A DNA stretch of 64,000 nucleotides from G965233625 sp965233625 (GTDB lineage: Bacteria; Planctomycetota; Planctomycetia; Pirellulales; Pirellulaceae). The notes under the pieces were generated by a model. It saw only the letters and a program-made list of their open reading frames with translations, was not told where the DNA came from and did no database searches. The stretch spans positions 6,696,001-6,760,000 of the forward strand of contig OZ247499.1 of the NCBI GenBank assembly GCA_965233625.1. Direction: 5' to 3'. A program made the translations under genes and the position numbers. Shown one piece after another: positions 10,501 to 18,581 of the stretch (position 1 is the stretch's first letter; each line of letters opens with the position of its first letter).

Positions 10501-12701
10501 TTCTCGAACGATTCGTCGTTCATCAACTGCTGGGCGGCGGCGAAGATATTTGGCTCGGCACGCATGTCCGGTCCGACACGTGTATCAGGCCCATCGTAAC
10601 CGTTCACCTCGTGACAGCCGTAGCAGCCGTATTTGCGGATCAGGTTGTAGCCGTTCAGCAGTTTGGGAGCGGGGTCCTGCGGGAACCGCTCGCTTGGCTC
10701 CAGTTCCACCACTTCGTGATGGCACTTCAAGCAGGTGCTTTCCTGGAAGCGTTTGGCGTGCTGCGGATAGATCCAGTGATGATTGTCAATCCAGCCGTAC
10801 TCACGCGCCCAGCGTTTCATTTCTTCCGGGCTGTTAGGCGTGTGGGAGGCCCACTTAAAGGTTGTTGAACTGCCCTGCCCTTCATGACAGATCGTGCAAC
10901 CATAGGTCGTCATGTTGTGCGGGCTCAATGAGCCGACGAACAGATCCAGTCGCGGATGCGACGTGTACGGGTGCGGCAGCCCACGGCGGACGGTTACCTG
11001 AAGTGGTTTGCCGCGTTCTTCGGTCAGCCTGACCGGATTCATCAGAAACCGCGTGGCTTCGATCGGACTGCGGACGGTGTCGCCATTGATGGCAACGATC
11101 ACATCGCCGAGCATCAGACCGGGTTTGTCCCTGTGCCCTTGCAGCAGATTATCGTCCGCCTGCTCGATGGCGTCGCGCCGGATATCTTCGCCAGAATCTT
11201 GCAGCAGGACTTCCGGCTTAGGTGCGAGCGTGGCCTTTGCGGCACGCGATTCAGCAGCAACGTACGCCACCGTCACATCCTGCGAATCAATCAGGCCGGT
11301 GCCTTCTTTGGCAAGCTGCAGGCCGTAAATCGCCAGCAATGCGTTCGGGTCCTCAGCGTCCACCTGCTCTTCCGCGGGCGGCGACTCCAGGACCAGCTCA
11401 ACCGTATGTTCGTGTTCGTATGCAGGCTCTACCGCGGAACCTGGCTGCGTCTTCTGCATCGAGTGATGGCATGTGGTGCAGCGGTCGAAGCGGCGGACGC
11501 GGCGGAAGTTGTAGTCAATGGTGACGTCAGAATTCCAGAGGTTGTCGATCTTCAGCGGACCGTTGAACGCGTCCAGAATCGGGAATTCCAGCAGCTTCTT
11601 ACCAAACAGCGGGTACTGCAGTTCAAACAAGTCTGAGTCCGTTGCCTCGTAAGCTGTCCGCAGACGCTGCAAACGCGAACCGGCGTCGGCCAGCGCCTTA
11701 TCCGCCTCGCTACCAGCAAACGTCAATTCCTTAACGGCTGCGTCCAGTTTCTTGCGGTGCGTTTCCAGAGCCTGATACTCGGCGGTAAGTTCATTGAAGT
11801 TGCCCGGCTCAACCGCCGTCTTCTTGTCGATGTCGGCCTGAATCTTTTCCAGAACCTCCGGCGACTCACCGCCGGAAAGGGCCAGACCCAGCTTGCCTTT
11901 CAGAGCATCCAGTTCCGCCGACTTGAACTTGCGGGCCAGCGATGCCTGATCTTCGCGGAATTTCGCCTTGGCGATCTTGCTGTTGAGCTGATCGATGATG
12001 GGCTGAAGCAGCGGCGCCACTTCCTGCTCTTTTGCGCGTAATTCTTTGATTGCTTCGTCTTCTTCGATGGCCAGCTTCTTCGAGCCGGCGATCATCTCTT
12101 CGGCTTTCTTCTGCAAAGCTTCTGCTTCGGCCTTCGCCTTCTTCGGATCGGGCATATAAGGCGCGACTTCCAGCTTTGACTTGGCTTCTTCGCTGACAGC
12201 CTTAGCCTTTAGCGCTGCGTCTTCCTGCTGCTTCTTGATACCGGCGACCTTGTCACGCAGTTTCTGCGCCTCAGCAGCCTTTTCGTTAAATGCCTTTACA
12301 TCGGCGTCAAGCGATGAGAACTCACCCAACGCATCCTTCTTCAGTTTTTCAACCTGAGCAGCCTGCGCGTTTTCCGCCGCGTTGCGACGTGCGTAATCGG
12401 CAGCAAAGGCGGTCTTGAAAGCGTCGTAAGCTTCCGTCTTGATGGGCAGACTCTTGGCGGCGACGACTTCAACTTCCAGCTTGCTGACGTCGGCCTCAGC
12501 TTCGGTGGTGGTGTACTGAATCTGCCGCCACTCGTTGACCTGCAGTTCAATGTCGCGGGACTTACTCTGGTAGACCTTCCACTCACGGGCGTGATCGGCC
12601 CAGAACATCCAGATGGTCGCGATCAATAGCACCACGCCGGATACTGCAAACGTGCGATGCAGCAGTTTCTGGCTACGGTATGTCTGTTCTGTTGATGGCA
12701 T
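7530..12701 (-). CDS. Giant octaheme c-type cytochrome with N-terminal anchor, coiled coil and PDZ-like domain
   Basis: A 1723-residue protein with eight CxxCH motifs: CTTCH 408-412, CTICH 602-606, CLKCH 657-661, CYGCH 693-697, CLACH 906-910, CYGCH 1103-1107, CGGCH 1296-1300 and CVKCH 1562-1566. Before them lie one membrane helix (about 18-35) and a long Ala/Glu/Lys-rich coiled-coil region (about 50-350). A PDZ-like segment (GLMLGDVIVAINGD, about 528-541) sits between hemes 1 and 2. A His/Asp/Glu/Gly-rich stretch (about 1142-1189) follows heme 6, and the last 60 residues are very acidic. MPxF and MPN motifs could supply Met axial ligands. It has a good GGAGAG before ATG 12701. It lies directly after the two cytochrome b genes where a cytochrome c1 or f gene would be expected; none is present. 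It may fill that role. Confidence 0.92.
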   Translation of the reverse strand: MPSTEQTYRSQKLLHRTFAVSGVVLLIATIWMFWADHAREWKVYQSKSRDIELQVNEWRQIQYTTTEAEADVSKLEVEVVAAKSLPIKTEAYDAFKTAFAADYARRNAAENAQAAQVEKLKKDALGEFSSLDADVKAFNEKAAEAQKLRDKVAGIKKQQEDAALKAKAVSEEAKSKLEVAPYMPDPKKAKAEAEALQKKAEEMIAGSKKLAIEEDEAIKELRAKEQEVAPLLQPIIDQLNSKIAKAKFREDQASLARKFKSAELDALKGKLGLALSGGESPEVLEKIQADIDKKTAVEPGNFNELTAEYQALETHRKKLDAAVKELTFAGSEADKALADAGSRLQRLRTAYEATDSDLFELQYPLFGKKLLEFPILDAFNGPLKIDNLWNSDVTIDYNFRRVRRFDRCTTCHHSMQKTQPGSAVEPAYEHEHTVELVLESPPAEEQVDAEDPNALLAIYGLQLAKEGTGLIDSQDVTVAYVAAESRAAKATLAPKPEVLLQDSGEDIRRDAIEQADDNLLQGHRDKPGLMLGDVIVAINGDTVRSPIEATRFLMNPVRLTEERGKPLQVTVRRGLPHPYTSHPRLDLFVGSLSPHNMTTYGCTICHEGQGSSTTFKWASHTPNSPEEMKRWAREYGWIDNHHWIYPQHAKRFQESTCLKCHHEVVELEPSERFPQDPAPKLLNGYNLIRKYGCYGCHEVNGYDGPDTRVGPDMRAEPNIFAAAQQLMNDESFEKLDEGVKEDVRSLVHHPENNEARESVFRMLGNQKEAAKKGEALLSYDTQDLEPLFKESDTPGTLRKPGPSLRYIASKADPEFLYDWIRRPADSRPSTRMPQFFGLWDHLDDETRKKTAELEKIEILGMSTYLLDRSQPFENLKSPLEQPANLTDEQKTAQIQSGKYLFQTKGCLACHSHEAFPKVGNYYAKNDIQQGPDLSNMPEKFDPARNPKGAEWLYTWIKEPTRYHVRTYMPNTLLDVYVDEKTKEKIDPITNIVAFLTAPREGGPQWKPTDTLTAFDANGDAKRLDKDVAKLLDEVTEMNLVDAYFKTEAQRIAKEGISADKRASMKGAEIELIFEEGEKASDPATMERKKLMYVGRKAIAKYGCYGCHDIPGFEGAKPIGAGLADWGRKDPSKLAFEHIHQYLHHGGNHGHGGHGDEAHEGEGDHGEEGHADSGAGESDHADEADSHDHEIPMTLAAPREPVPGFYQAQIDAGNRTGFIFQKLREPRSYDYHKTDNKKYNERLRMPLFPFENDDREAIITFVLGLVADPPAEKLVYSPSPRQKAILEGQKVLEKYNCGGCHILEAERWELSFKPGSFDSSQNPKEYPWLKMTPTEAAIADSLAMNHRGERTGVLHGQLAVREDGLPDISDFEGDAVENDVEYTRSNLQFNLNLTRSTLLDGNPQPSGSTTLRLRRSMVDRRYPSRGGILTHYLLGAVSDGSETKGNEAWAFVPPSLVDEGKKVQTEWLHDFFLDPQMIRPAVMMRMPKFNMSSEEASKLVNYFAARDGADFPYEFANRRRPGHLEQLDKAYQERLAKLEPPVEAEPGVRMQTAADMLVDRSLCVKCHLIGDYNPVAAERTKGPNLANVYKRLRPEYVRRWVANPKLIHGYTAMPALYPHDPDQPFNGGVSQSLYHGTATQQVDALVDMLMNYDQYTRGEVSMKERAAESEAAAEAAAAKDPGNEDADDDDADDEDTDAAEASPTPPAKVAEDEPEGDDSEEEDQ

Positions 12702-12789
12702 TTTCGTCTCTCCGGCGTCCGGCCCAGGGCGACGCCCCTTGTTATGACCGGCGGATTCTTATTGACGGAATATGTATGGGTAACGCGTG

Positions 12790-14172
12790 CTAGAAGTTCA
12801 GGAAGAACTCTGGCACCGCGATAAAGTACTTCATGTTCATCGACCACCTGCAGACCATCTTGATCGGCAGCAAAGCCATCATCAGCAGCAGGTTGGTCAT
12901 CACCATGTAACGCAAAAATCCCATGCGTACGAACATCCTCTGGAACGCGGGGATAAACATCGCCATCGCGGGCGGTAAGGCGAACAGGTATGTCAGCAGC
13001 AGGAAGATGCCGGGAATCTCACGGACCACGACCCAGAAGATCATCGTGAACACATCCGCGCCCTCGGGCGGCTTCGGCCGGGCCATTCCCAGACCGCGAA
13101 TCCAGAAGAATTCAGACAGATCCACGTTGTTCAGTGCTTCGACCTTATGAGCATCCCACGTTTCGTAGAAGCCATAGAAGTTCCAGTTGGGACCTCGCAG
13201 GAAGGTGCCCATCACGATCAGCGTGATCCACAGCACCAGGAAGCCGAACTGAAAGGTCAGGTAAGCAAACTCACGCTGCTTAATGGTGTAATAGCCGTTG
13301 CCCAGCTTATTGAAATCGATGTACGGGATAGCCATCAGACCGGCAACCACCAGGCTGGGCAGCACAACGCCCGCCATCCATGGATCGTAGTACACCAGCA
13401 TTTCCTGCAGCCCCAGGAAGTACCAGGGCGCCTTCGACGGGTTGGGCGTTTTCACGCTACTGGCAGGTTCTTCCAGCGGCGCCTCCAGCCCGATCGCCCA
13501 CAGCATCAACAGCGCGGTCAAGGCGACCATGCAAATCAGTTCCGTGTAAACCAGGTCGGGCCACACGAGAACTTTGTCGGCTTCCAATGTCTCTGTCGGC
13601 GGCAGCCCTTCGGCATGACGGCGATCGTTCTCAACTGCCTTGGACGTCGCCAGCCAGGTGAAGAAGCCAAGCAGGAACACGAGGCCCACAATCGGCACAT
13701 TATCAGGCTTGGTGATAATCGCGGCGAAGTCCGGGTCGGTCATCGAGAAACCCATGAACAGCAGCGATAGGTTCAATCCCGTCCAGGCCACCCAGGGCTT
13801 CACAAAGAAACCGCGGAAGATGTAAAGGAACGCCAGGATTGCGAAACTGCCGAGGCTGTAAACCACAGGCCCCATGATCATGTCGAGCCCGTCGCGGAGG
13901 CTCTGCGGCACGGAAACCAGCGACATCCACCACTCATCGCCACTCAGGGCGACCGCCGCGAAGATCGTGAAGAACACTGCCACAATCATCCACACCAGCG
14001 GAGTGGTCATCGGAGCATTGAGTAGCGGAATATTAAACAGCGTCCGCGAGCGGCCCGTCTTCCAGAGATACAGCGCCGCAATCCCGTTCATCAGCGCCAG
14101 CGAAAGATAGTACGCGCCCAGGAAGGACGAGATGTTAAACAGGAAGGTTGCTGTATCTACGTGACCATGCAT
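12790..14172 (-). CDS. Cytochrome b C-terminal (subunit IV-like) protein with extra N-terminal helices
   Basis: Part of the quinol-oxidising Rieske/cytochrome b complex. From about residue 200 the 460-residue protein resembles the C-terminal half of cytochrome b (PetD/subunit IV): WPDLVYTELI, then APLEEPASSVKTPNPSKAPWYFLGLQ. The Qo-site PEWY motif appears as APWY (248-251), so the catalytic Glu is not in its usual place. The first about 190 residues carry at least four further hydrophobic helices that I cannot assign; an ordinary subunit IV is only about 160 residues. The C-terminal part continues with several more helices. Gene order is Rieske, b6-like, this gene, octaheme cytochrome, with short gaps. 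Start ATG 14172; another ATG lies four bases downstream but in another frame. Confidence 0.88.
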   Translation of the reverse strand: MHGHVDTATFLFNISSFLGAYYLSLALMNGIAALYLWKTGRSRTLFNIPLLNAPMTTPLVWMIVAVFFTIFAAVALSGDEWWMSLVSVPQSLRDGLDMIMGPVVYSLGSFAILAFLYIFRGFFVKPWVAWTGLNLSLLFMGFSMTDPDFAAIITKPDNVPIVGLVFLLGFFTWLATSKAVENDRRHAEGLPPTETLEADKVLVWPDLVYTELICMVALTALLMLWAIGLEAPLEEPASSVKTPNPSKAPWYFLGLQEMLVYYDPWMAGVVLPSLVVAGLMAIPYIDFNKLGNGYYTIKQREFAYLTFQFGFLVLWITLIVMGTFLRGPNWNFYGFYETWDAHKVEALNNVDLSEFFWIRGLGMARPKPPEGADVFTMIFWVVVREIPGIFLLLTYLFALPPAMAMFIPAFQRMFVRMGFLRYMVMTNLLLMMALLPIKMVCRWSMNMKYFIAVPEFFLNF

Positions 14173-14277
14173 CGGGTGTCAGCCGCTTATTCAATAATTG
14201 AAGCGAGAGCGTATCTGAACTTTCGCCATTGAGCCGGAAATTCCCTTCCGGAACCGTCTTGCCTGTAAACCACGCTG

Positions 14278-15063
14278 TTACATCGGGGCGCTGATGCCGC
14301 CGTCTTTACGCACCCGCCAGAAGTGAATTGCCAGCAGCAACGCCACGCCCAGTGGAATCGCGATGCAGTGCAGCACGTAAAAGCGGTTCAGCGTTTCTTC
14401 ACCCACAAACCGGGCGCCAAGCAATCCAAACCTCGCGTCGGACGCGTTCGTAATCATATCAATGCCGTCCACCGTCAAAAGCTGGGCGCCGGGACCTTCG
14501 TACCCCAGAAACGGAGTCGCACGGGCCATGTTCGAGCCCACCGTAATAGCCCAGATCGCCAGCTGATCCCACGGCAGCAAATAGCCAGTAAAGGACATCA
14601 GCAGCGTCAGCAGCAGCAGAATCACACCCACTACCCAGTTGAATTCCCGCGGCGGCTTGTAACTACCTGTCAGGAACACACGATACATGTGCAACCAGAC
14701 GGTAATCACCATCGCGTGGGCGCCCCAGCGATGAATTTCGCGCAGGATACCCATCGACGTCACATCGCGCAACGCCAGGATGTCGTTATACGCCCACTCA
14801 AGCGTCGGGCGGTAATAGAACATCAGCAGCACGCCGGTGACCGTTTCCACCAGAAACAGGAAGAAAGTCACGCCGCCCATGCACCACGTATAACTCAGGG
14901 CGATGCCCTGCTTCTTGATCGACACCGGGTGCAGATGCAAGAAGAAGTTGGTGAGCATGACGACCACCCGGTTACGGCGGTCGGCCGGCATGGGGTGCCG
15001 GAAGATACTCTTCCAGATCTGAGAGTTGGTAATGATTTCGCTGAGACTGGGCATTCCCGCCAT
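14278..15063 (-). CDS. petB-like: Cytochrome b N-terminal (b6-type) subunit with heme ci cysteine
   Basis: Diheme quinol-oxidising subunit, 261 residues, four membrane helices. The heme bH/bL ligands are His111 and His125 (helix B) and His232 and His247 (helix D). The second pair has 14 residues between the histidines, the spacing of b6f-type rather than mitochondrial bc1-type cytochromes. Cys61 in TWCMGGVT aligns with the cysteine that covalently holds heme ci in cytochrome b6 (FYCLGGIT). Other b6-like features are FYYRPT, PPREFNWVVGV, GYLLPWDQ and a C-terminus of RKDGGISAP. Cytochrome b is thus split as in b6f and Firmicutes complexes. The gene lies 121 bp after the Rieske gene. Start ATG 15063. 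Confidence 0.94.
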   Translation of the reverse strand: MAGMPSLSEIITNSQIWKSIFRHPMPADRRNRVVVMLTNFFLHLHPVSIKKQGIALSYTWCMGGVTFFLFLVETVTGVLLMFYYRPTLEWAYNDILALRDVTSMGILREIHRWGAHAMVITVWLHMYRVFLTGSYKPPREFNWVVGVILLLLTLLMSFTGYLLPWDQLAIWAITVGSNMARATPFLGYEGPGAQLLTVDGIDMITNASDARFGLLGARFVGEETLNRFYVLHCIAIPLGVALLLAIHFWRVRKDGGISAPM

Positions 15064-15184
15064 GGCGACAGCTTTTTCTTTCTAGGTGTAATTCAATCGC
15101 AGCGGGCGGCCTAACGCCAACAAGGCCCACTACACAGCACGCGAAACAAAGTTATTTCCCACAACGCCAGACAGCAACCAGACC

Positions 15185-16360
15185 CTAAACAAGCACCTTA
15201 CAGGCAGGATCTTTCCAGTCGCCTTTTTCTTCAAGGAACGTGGCGCTTTTATCCACTTCAAGCTGCCCGTCATCCGCCAGCTTAATGGCGTACCGCTCTA
15301 GCGGACGCGGCGCCGGACCTTCGAAGTTGATACCGTCTTTATAAAAACCACTACCGTGGCAAGGACATTTAAACTTCTGCTCACCTTCAAGCCAGTTGGG
15401 CGTACAACCCAGATGCGTACAAACCGACTTCAAGGCGTAAATCTGCGACTCGCCCTGATAGTCACCCCGCACAATCCAGACACCAAACTGCGCCTTGTAC
15501 TTCGCCTCGACCTGACCGGGCGCCAGGTCACCAGGGAAGCCCACCTTAAAGCTGGTCGGCGGTTCCGTCAGGATGTTCGGAAACATAAACCGGGCCAGAC
15601 CAAGCACCCACATCAGGTTCGTCAAAGCGACCGTCGTAAAACCGATCGCCAACGGCGAACCCACCGTGAATGCAGTCAGAGTCGCCATAAAACCGCGGCG
15701 ATCTGTGTCCGAACTGGCCGCCGGACGAGGCTTAGCGTAAGCCGGCTTCTCCGGCATCGGCGGGGCTTGCAGCTTCGGCGCCCTCTTACGCTTCGGCGCC
15801 GTGACGCCTTTCGCCTCAGCCTCTGACTTGGAGACTGGACCGCGTTTGGGAGACTTACGGGCGCCTGCCAGAATACTCGCGGTATCTACTGGTCCATCGT
15901 CCTTTTTCGCAGCGGGCTGCTTGGGACTTGCCTTGGCAGTCTTCTTCGCCGCAGGCTTCTTCGTATCCGCTGCGGGCTTGCTCTTGCCCTTGGCCAGCAT
16001 CTCCTGAAGACTCGAGCCGCCAGACTTCGCAGGCGCCTTCTTCTCAGCTGAACCACCCGCTTTACCCGCGGCCAGCATGTCCTGAATGCTCGAACCACCA
16101 GACTTCGCAGCCGGCTTTGCAGGAGCCTTTTTCTCCGCTCCTCCGCCGGACTGACCGCCCTTGGATGCGGCAAGCATGTCTTGAATGCTCATCTTGCCGG
16201 AAGGCTTTGCGGCCGGTTTTTCAGCGGGCGTAGACTCCGCTGCTTCAGCCGCTGGCTCCTCAGCAGGAGCGTCACTCGCAGGCGATTCATCCCCGGCGCC
16301 GCGTTTTGCCGCAGCTGCCTTGAGCATCTCCTCAATTGACTTTTTGTTCGAATCAGCCAT
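15185..16360 (-). CDS. Rieske iron-sulfur protein with long repeat-bearing N-terminal extension
   Basis: Transfers electrons from quinol at the Qo site through a [2Fe-2S] cluster. The ligand motifs CTHLGC (about 314-319) and CPCHGSGF (about 332-339) are intact. A twin-arginine-like signal anchor (DRRGFMATLTAF, about 220-231) comes before a membrane helix. Ahead of this is an unusual tail of about 215 residues rich in Ala, Lys, Pro, Ser and Glu. It holds four close copies of S(I/L)xxMLxAxK (near residues 8, 58, 91 and 117) and a weaker fifth. ATG 16360 (391 aa) is chosen because GAGAAGG lies about 12 bases before it; the frame extends upstream to 16402. First gene of the respiratory train. With a Tat-type anchor the tail would face the cytoplasm. 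Confidence 0.94.
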   Translation of the reverse strand: MADSNKKSIEEMLKAAAAKRGAGDESPASDAPAEEPAAEAAESTPAEKPAAKPSGKMSIQDMLAASKGGQSGGGAEKKAPAKPAAKSGGSSIQDMLAAGKAGGSAEKKAPAKSGGSSLQEMLAKGKSKPAADTKKPAAKKTAKASPKQPAAKKDDGPVDTASILAGARKSPKRGPVSKSEAEAKGVTAPKRKRAPKLQAPPMPEKPAYAKPRPAASSDTDRRGFMATLTAFTVGSPLAIGFTTVALTNLMWVLGLARFMFPNILTEPPTSFKVGFPGDLAPGQVEAKYKAQFGVWIVRGDYQGESQIYALKSVCTHLGCTPNWLEGEQKFKCPCHGSGFYKDGINFEGPAPRPLERYAIKLADDGQLEVDKSATFLEEKGDWKDPACKVLV

Positions 16361-16801
16361 CGAATGTTGACCTTCTCGCCGGAAGCGTTTGACTATTTCC
16401 ACGCATTAGGGGCAGATTTTCAGCGCTGCGTCGCACGCTGTCAACGCCCTGCGACATCATACCGCACCTCACATATGTCGGTGTCAGGCGGCAGGATAAG
16501 AGTAGGGTTGCGTGGTATCCGCAGTGCCGCAGATTTCGACAAGCATAACGCAAAATCGGATTCGTGTGTGCGCCAAAAACACGAAATATGACGCCCTGCG
16601 ACATTAAACCGCGTCTACCAGGAACTGCGCGTCGCAATACCGGCACAATGCACCGTTCAGCGCTGGCTGGCATGCACTTTTGCGACGGCGATTCCTGCGT
16701 TATGTGCCAATCAGACAGATGCCGACTGCTTTCCACCACACGCTACTACCGGATAGAATCTCGGGCTATCCGTTCCAACCTGGTTAGTGGTCCTTGGCAG
16801 C
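16361..16801. promoter_or_regulatory. Divergent intergenic region with a 22-bp imperfect direct repeat
   Basis: This 441-bp gap separates the divergent respiratory train and purD, so it should hold both promoters. It contains two copies of a 22-bp sequence beginning ACGCCCTGCGACAT at 16444-16465 and 16591-16612, matching at 20 of 22 positions and spaced 147 bp start to start. They could be binding sites for a regulator of the respiratory genes, but no known operator was recognised. I could not assign -35 and -10 boxes with confidence, and no convincing open reading frame fills the gap. Confidence 0.4.
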
Positions 16802-18094
16802 ATGAATGTTCTGATTGTGGGAAGTGGCGGGCGCGAACACGCGCTGGCCTGGAAAATGAAGCAAAGCAGCCGCGTCGAGCGCGTTTTTGTCGCGCCAGGT
16901 AACGCCGGCACAGCGGTCGATGCGGAAAACATCCTTATCCATCAGCATGAAACCGCCAAGCTCATCCAGTTTGCCCACAACAACAACTGCGGACTGACCG
17001 TTATCGGGCCCGAGGCGCCGCTGGTGGACGGCATGGTCGACGCCTTCAAGTCTTCTGGCCTCAAGGTATTCGGACCCTCCAAGGCCGCCGCCCAGCTGGA
17101 AGGCAGCAAGATCTTCTGCAAAGAGATGCTGCGCAACGCAGATGTGCCGTCGGGCGATTACCAGGTGTTCTACAACGCCGATGACGGCGACCGCTTTATC
17201 AACGACCGCTACCCGTTTGACTCGCAGGATTGCCCCGTGGTGGTCAAAGCCGACGGTCTGGCCGCCGGTAAAGGCGCCATCGTCTGCCGGGTGAAGGCGG
17301 ACGCGCTGGACGCAATCGACCGCATCTCGCGCAAGCGCGAATTCGAAGGCGCCGGCGACCGCTACATTATTGAAGAACGCCTCGACGGCTACGAAATCAG
17401 CGTACTGGCGATCACCGACGGCCGCACCATCCTCACATTGCCCCCCGCGCAAGACCACAAACCTGCTTACGATGGCGACAAAGGCCCCAATACGGGTGGC
17501 ATGGGTGCCTACTGCCCGGCGCCGCAGATTGATGAAAAAACGCTTGCCTGGGTGCAGGAGCACGTCCTCGTGCCCACGGTGCACGGCATGAAGCGTTCCC
17601 GCAATCCGTTTCAGGGTGTGCTCTATGCCGGCCTGATGATGACCGCGCAAGGCCCCAAGGTGCTGGAATACAATGTGCGGTTTGGCGATCCCGAATGCCA
17701 GCCGTTGTTAATGCGCCTGAAAACCGATCTGGTCGATGTGCTTGAAGCCACGGTTGACGGCAAGCTGGACGAACTGGGCGGTGTCGAGTGGGACCCACGC
17801 CCTGCCGTCTGCGTCGTGATGGCAAGCGAAGGCTACCCCGGCTCGTACGAAAAAGGCCGCACCATCACCGGCATTGCCGACGCCGACGCGATGCCCGATG
17901 TGAAGGTCTTTCATGCAGGCACCAAACGCACCAACCGCGAAACCGTCACCGCCGGCGGCCGCGTGCTTGGCGTCACCGCACTAGGCGACTCCATCGCCAA
18001 GGCCAAAGAAAAAGCCTACGCCGCCGTCCGCCACATCCGCTGGAAAGGCGCCTGGTGCCGCAAAGACATCGCCGACAAGGCGATTCAGTCGTAG
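16802..18094 (+). CDS. purD: Phosphoribosylamine-glycine ligase (GAR synthetase)
   Basis: Catalyses the second step of de novo purine synthesis, joining glycine to phosphoribosylamine with ATP. It is 430 residues, the usual family length, with an N-terminal NVLIVGSGGREHALAWK motif, the ATP-grasp region (VVVKADGLAAGKGA), the PNTGGMGAY signature and RFGDPECQ near the C-terminal metal-binding area. The frame opens at 16787, but ATG 16802 places the start right before the conserved NVLIVGSGGREHA motif. It is transcribed away from the respiratory operon. A small membrane-protein gene follows after 29 bp. No other pur gene is nearby. Confidence 0.97.
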   Translation: MNVLIVGSGGREHALAWKMKQSSRVERVFVAPGNAGTAVDAENILIHQHETAKLIQFAHNNNCGLTVIGPEAPLVDGMVDAFKSSGLKVFGPSKAAAQLEGSKIFCKEMLRNADVPSGDYQVFYNADDGDRFINDRYPFDSQDCPVVVKADGLAAGKGAIVCRVKADALDAIDRISRKREFEGAGDRYIIEERLDGYEISVLAITDGRTILTLPPAQDHKPAYDGDKGPNTGGMGAYCPAPQIDEKTLAWVQEHVLVPTVHGMKRSRNPFQGVLYAGLMMTAQGPKVLEYNVRFGDPECQPLLMRLKTDLVDVLEATVDGKLDELGGVEWDPRPAVCVVMASEGYPGSYEKGRTITGIADADAMPDVKVFHAGTKRTNRETVTAGGRVLGVTALGDSIAKAKEKAYAAVRHIRWKGAWCRKDIADKAIQS

Positions 18095-18123
18095 CGCAAC
18101 TGCCACCAACAGCCGCGCCAACT

Positions 18124-18525
18124 GTGAAATTCACCTATCTCGATTTAGTTGCCTGGACCAGCTTTATCGGGCTCGGCTGCGCCGCCGTCGCTTGGCGCTG
18201 GGGAACCGTCGGCACGGGCCTGGCGATCGCAGCGTATGCATCTGTTTTGTACAAATTCTGGACCGACGGGATCAAGCTTCTGTACTACTCAGGATTGGGC
18301 GTGATTGCCGCCCTGCTAATCTCGATTGAACCCTCAAACGGTAATACTTTCACGCTATACAGATGCCTGCTCTTCGCACTTGTTGGAGCCGGCATTTGCC
18401 TCATCGTTCACCGCACCTGGACCTCAGGCACAGCGGTCATCGCAGGCGTATTTCTAATCCACATCGTTCAGATCTTTTGGATACGCAGCTTCTTCGCGCC
18501 CGGGTACTGTGGTTCGTTGTTTTAA
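18124..18525 (+). CDS. Small integral membrane protein of unknown function
   Basis: The 133-residue product has about five hydrophobic helices (near LVAWTSFIGLG, GTGLAIAAYAS, GLGVIAALLISI, LLFALVGAGICLIV and VIAGVFLIHIVQIF) and no recognisable domain. I start it at GTG 18124, in frame with a much longer open frame that runs back into purD. The GTG lies 29 bp after the purD stop, so the two may be co-transcribed. The hydrophobic pattern supports a real gene, but it could be lineage-specific. No function is proposed. Confidence 0.6.
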   Translation: MKFTYLDLVAWTSFIGLGCAAVAWRWGTVGTGLAIAAYASVLYKFWTDGIKLLYYSGLGVIAALLISIEPSNGNTFTLYRCLLFALVGAGICLIVHRTWTSGTAVIAGVFLIHIVQIFWIRSFFAPGYCGSLF

Positions 18526-18581
18526 TGAAGCTGCTCATCTCGCGCCGCGGCGAACGAAACCGCCACTACGGTTCCGTAAAA

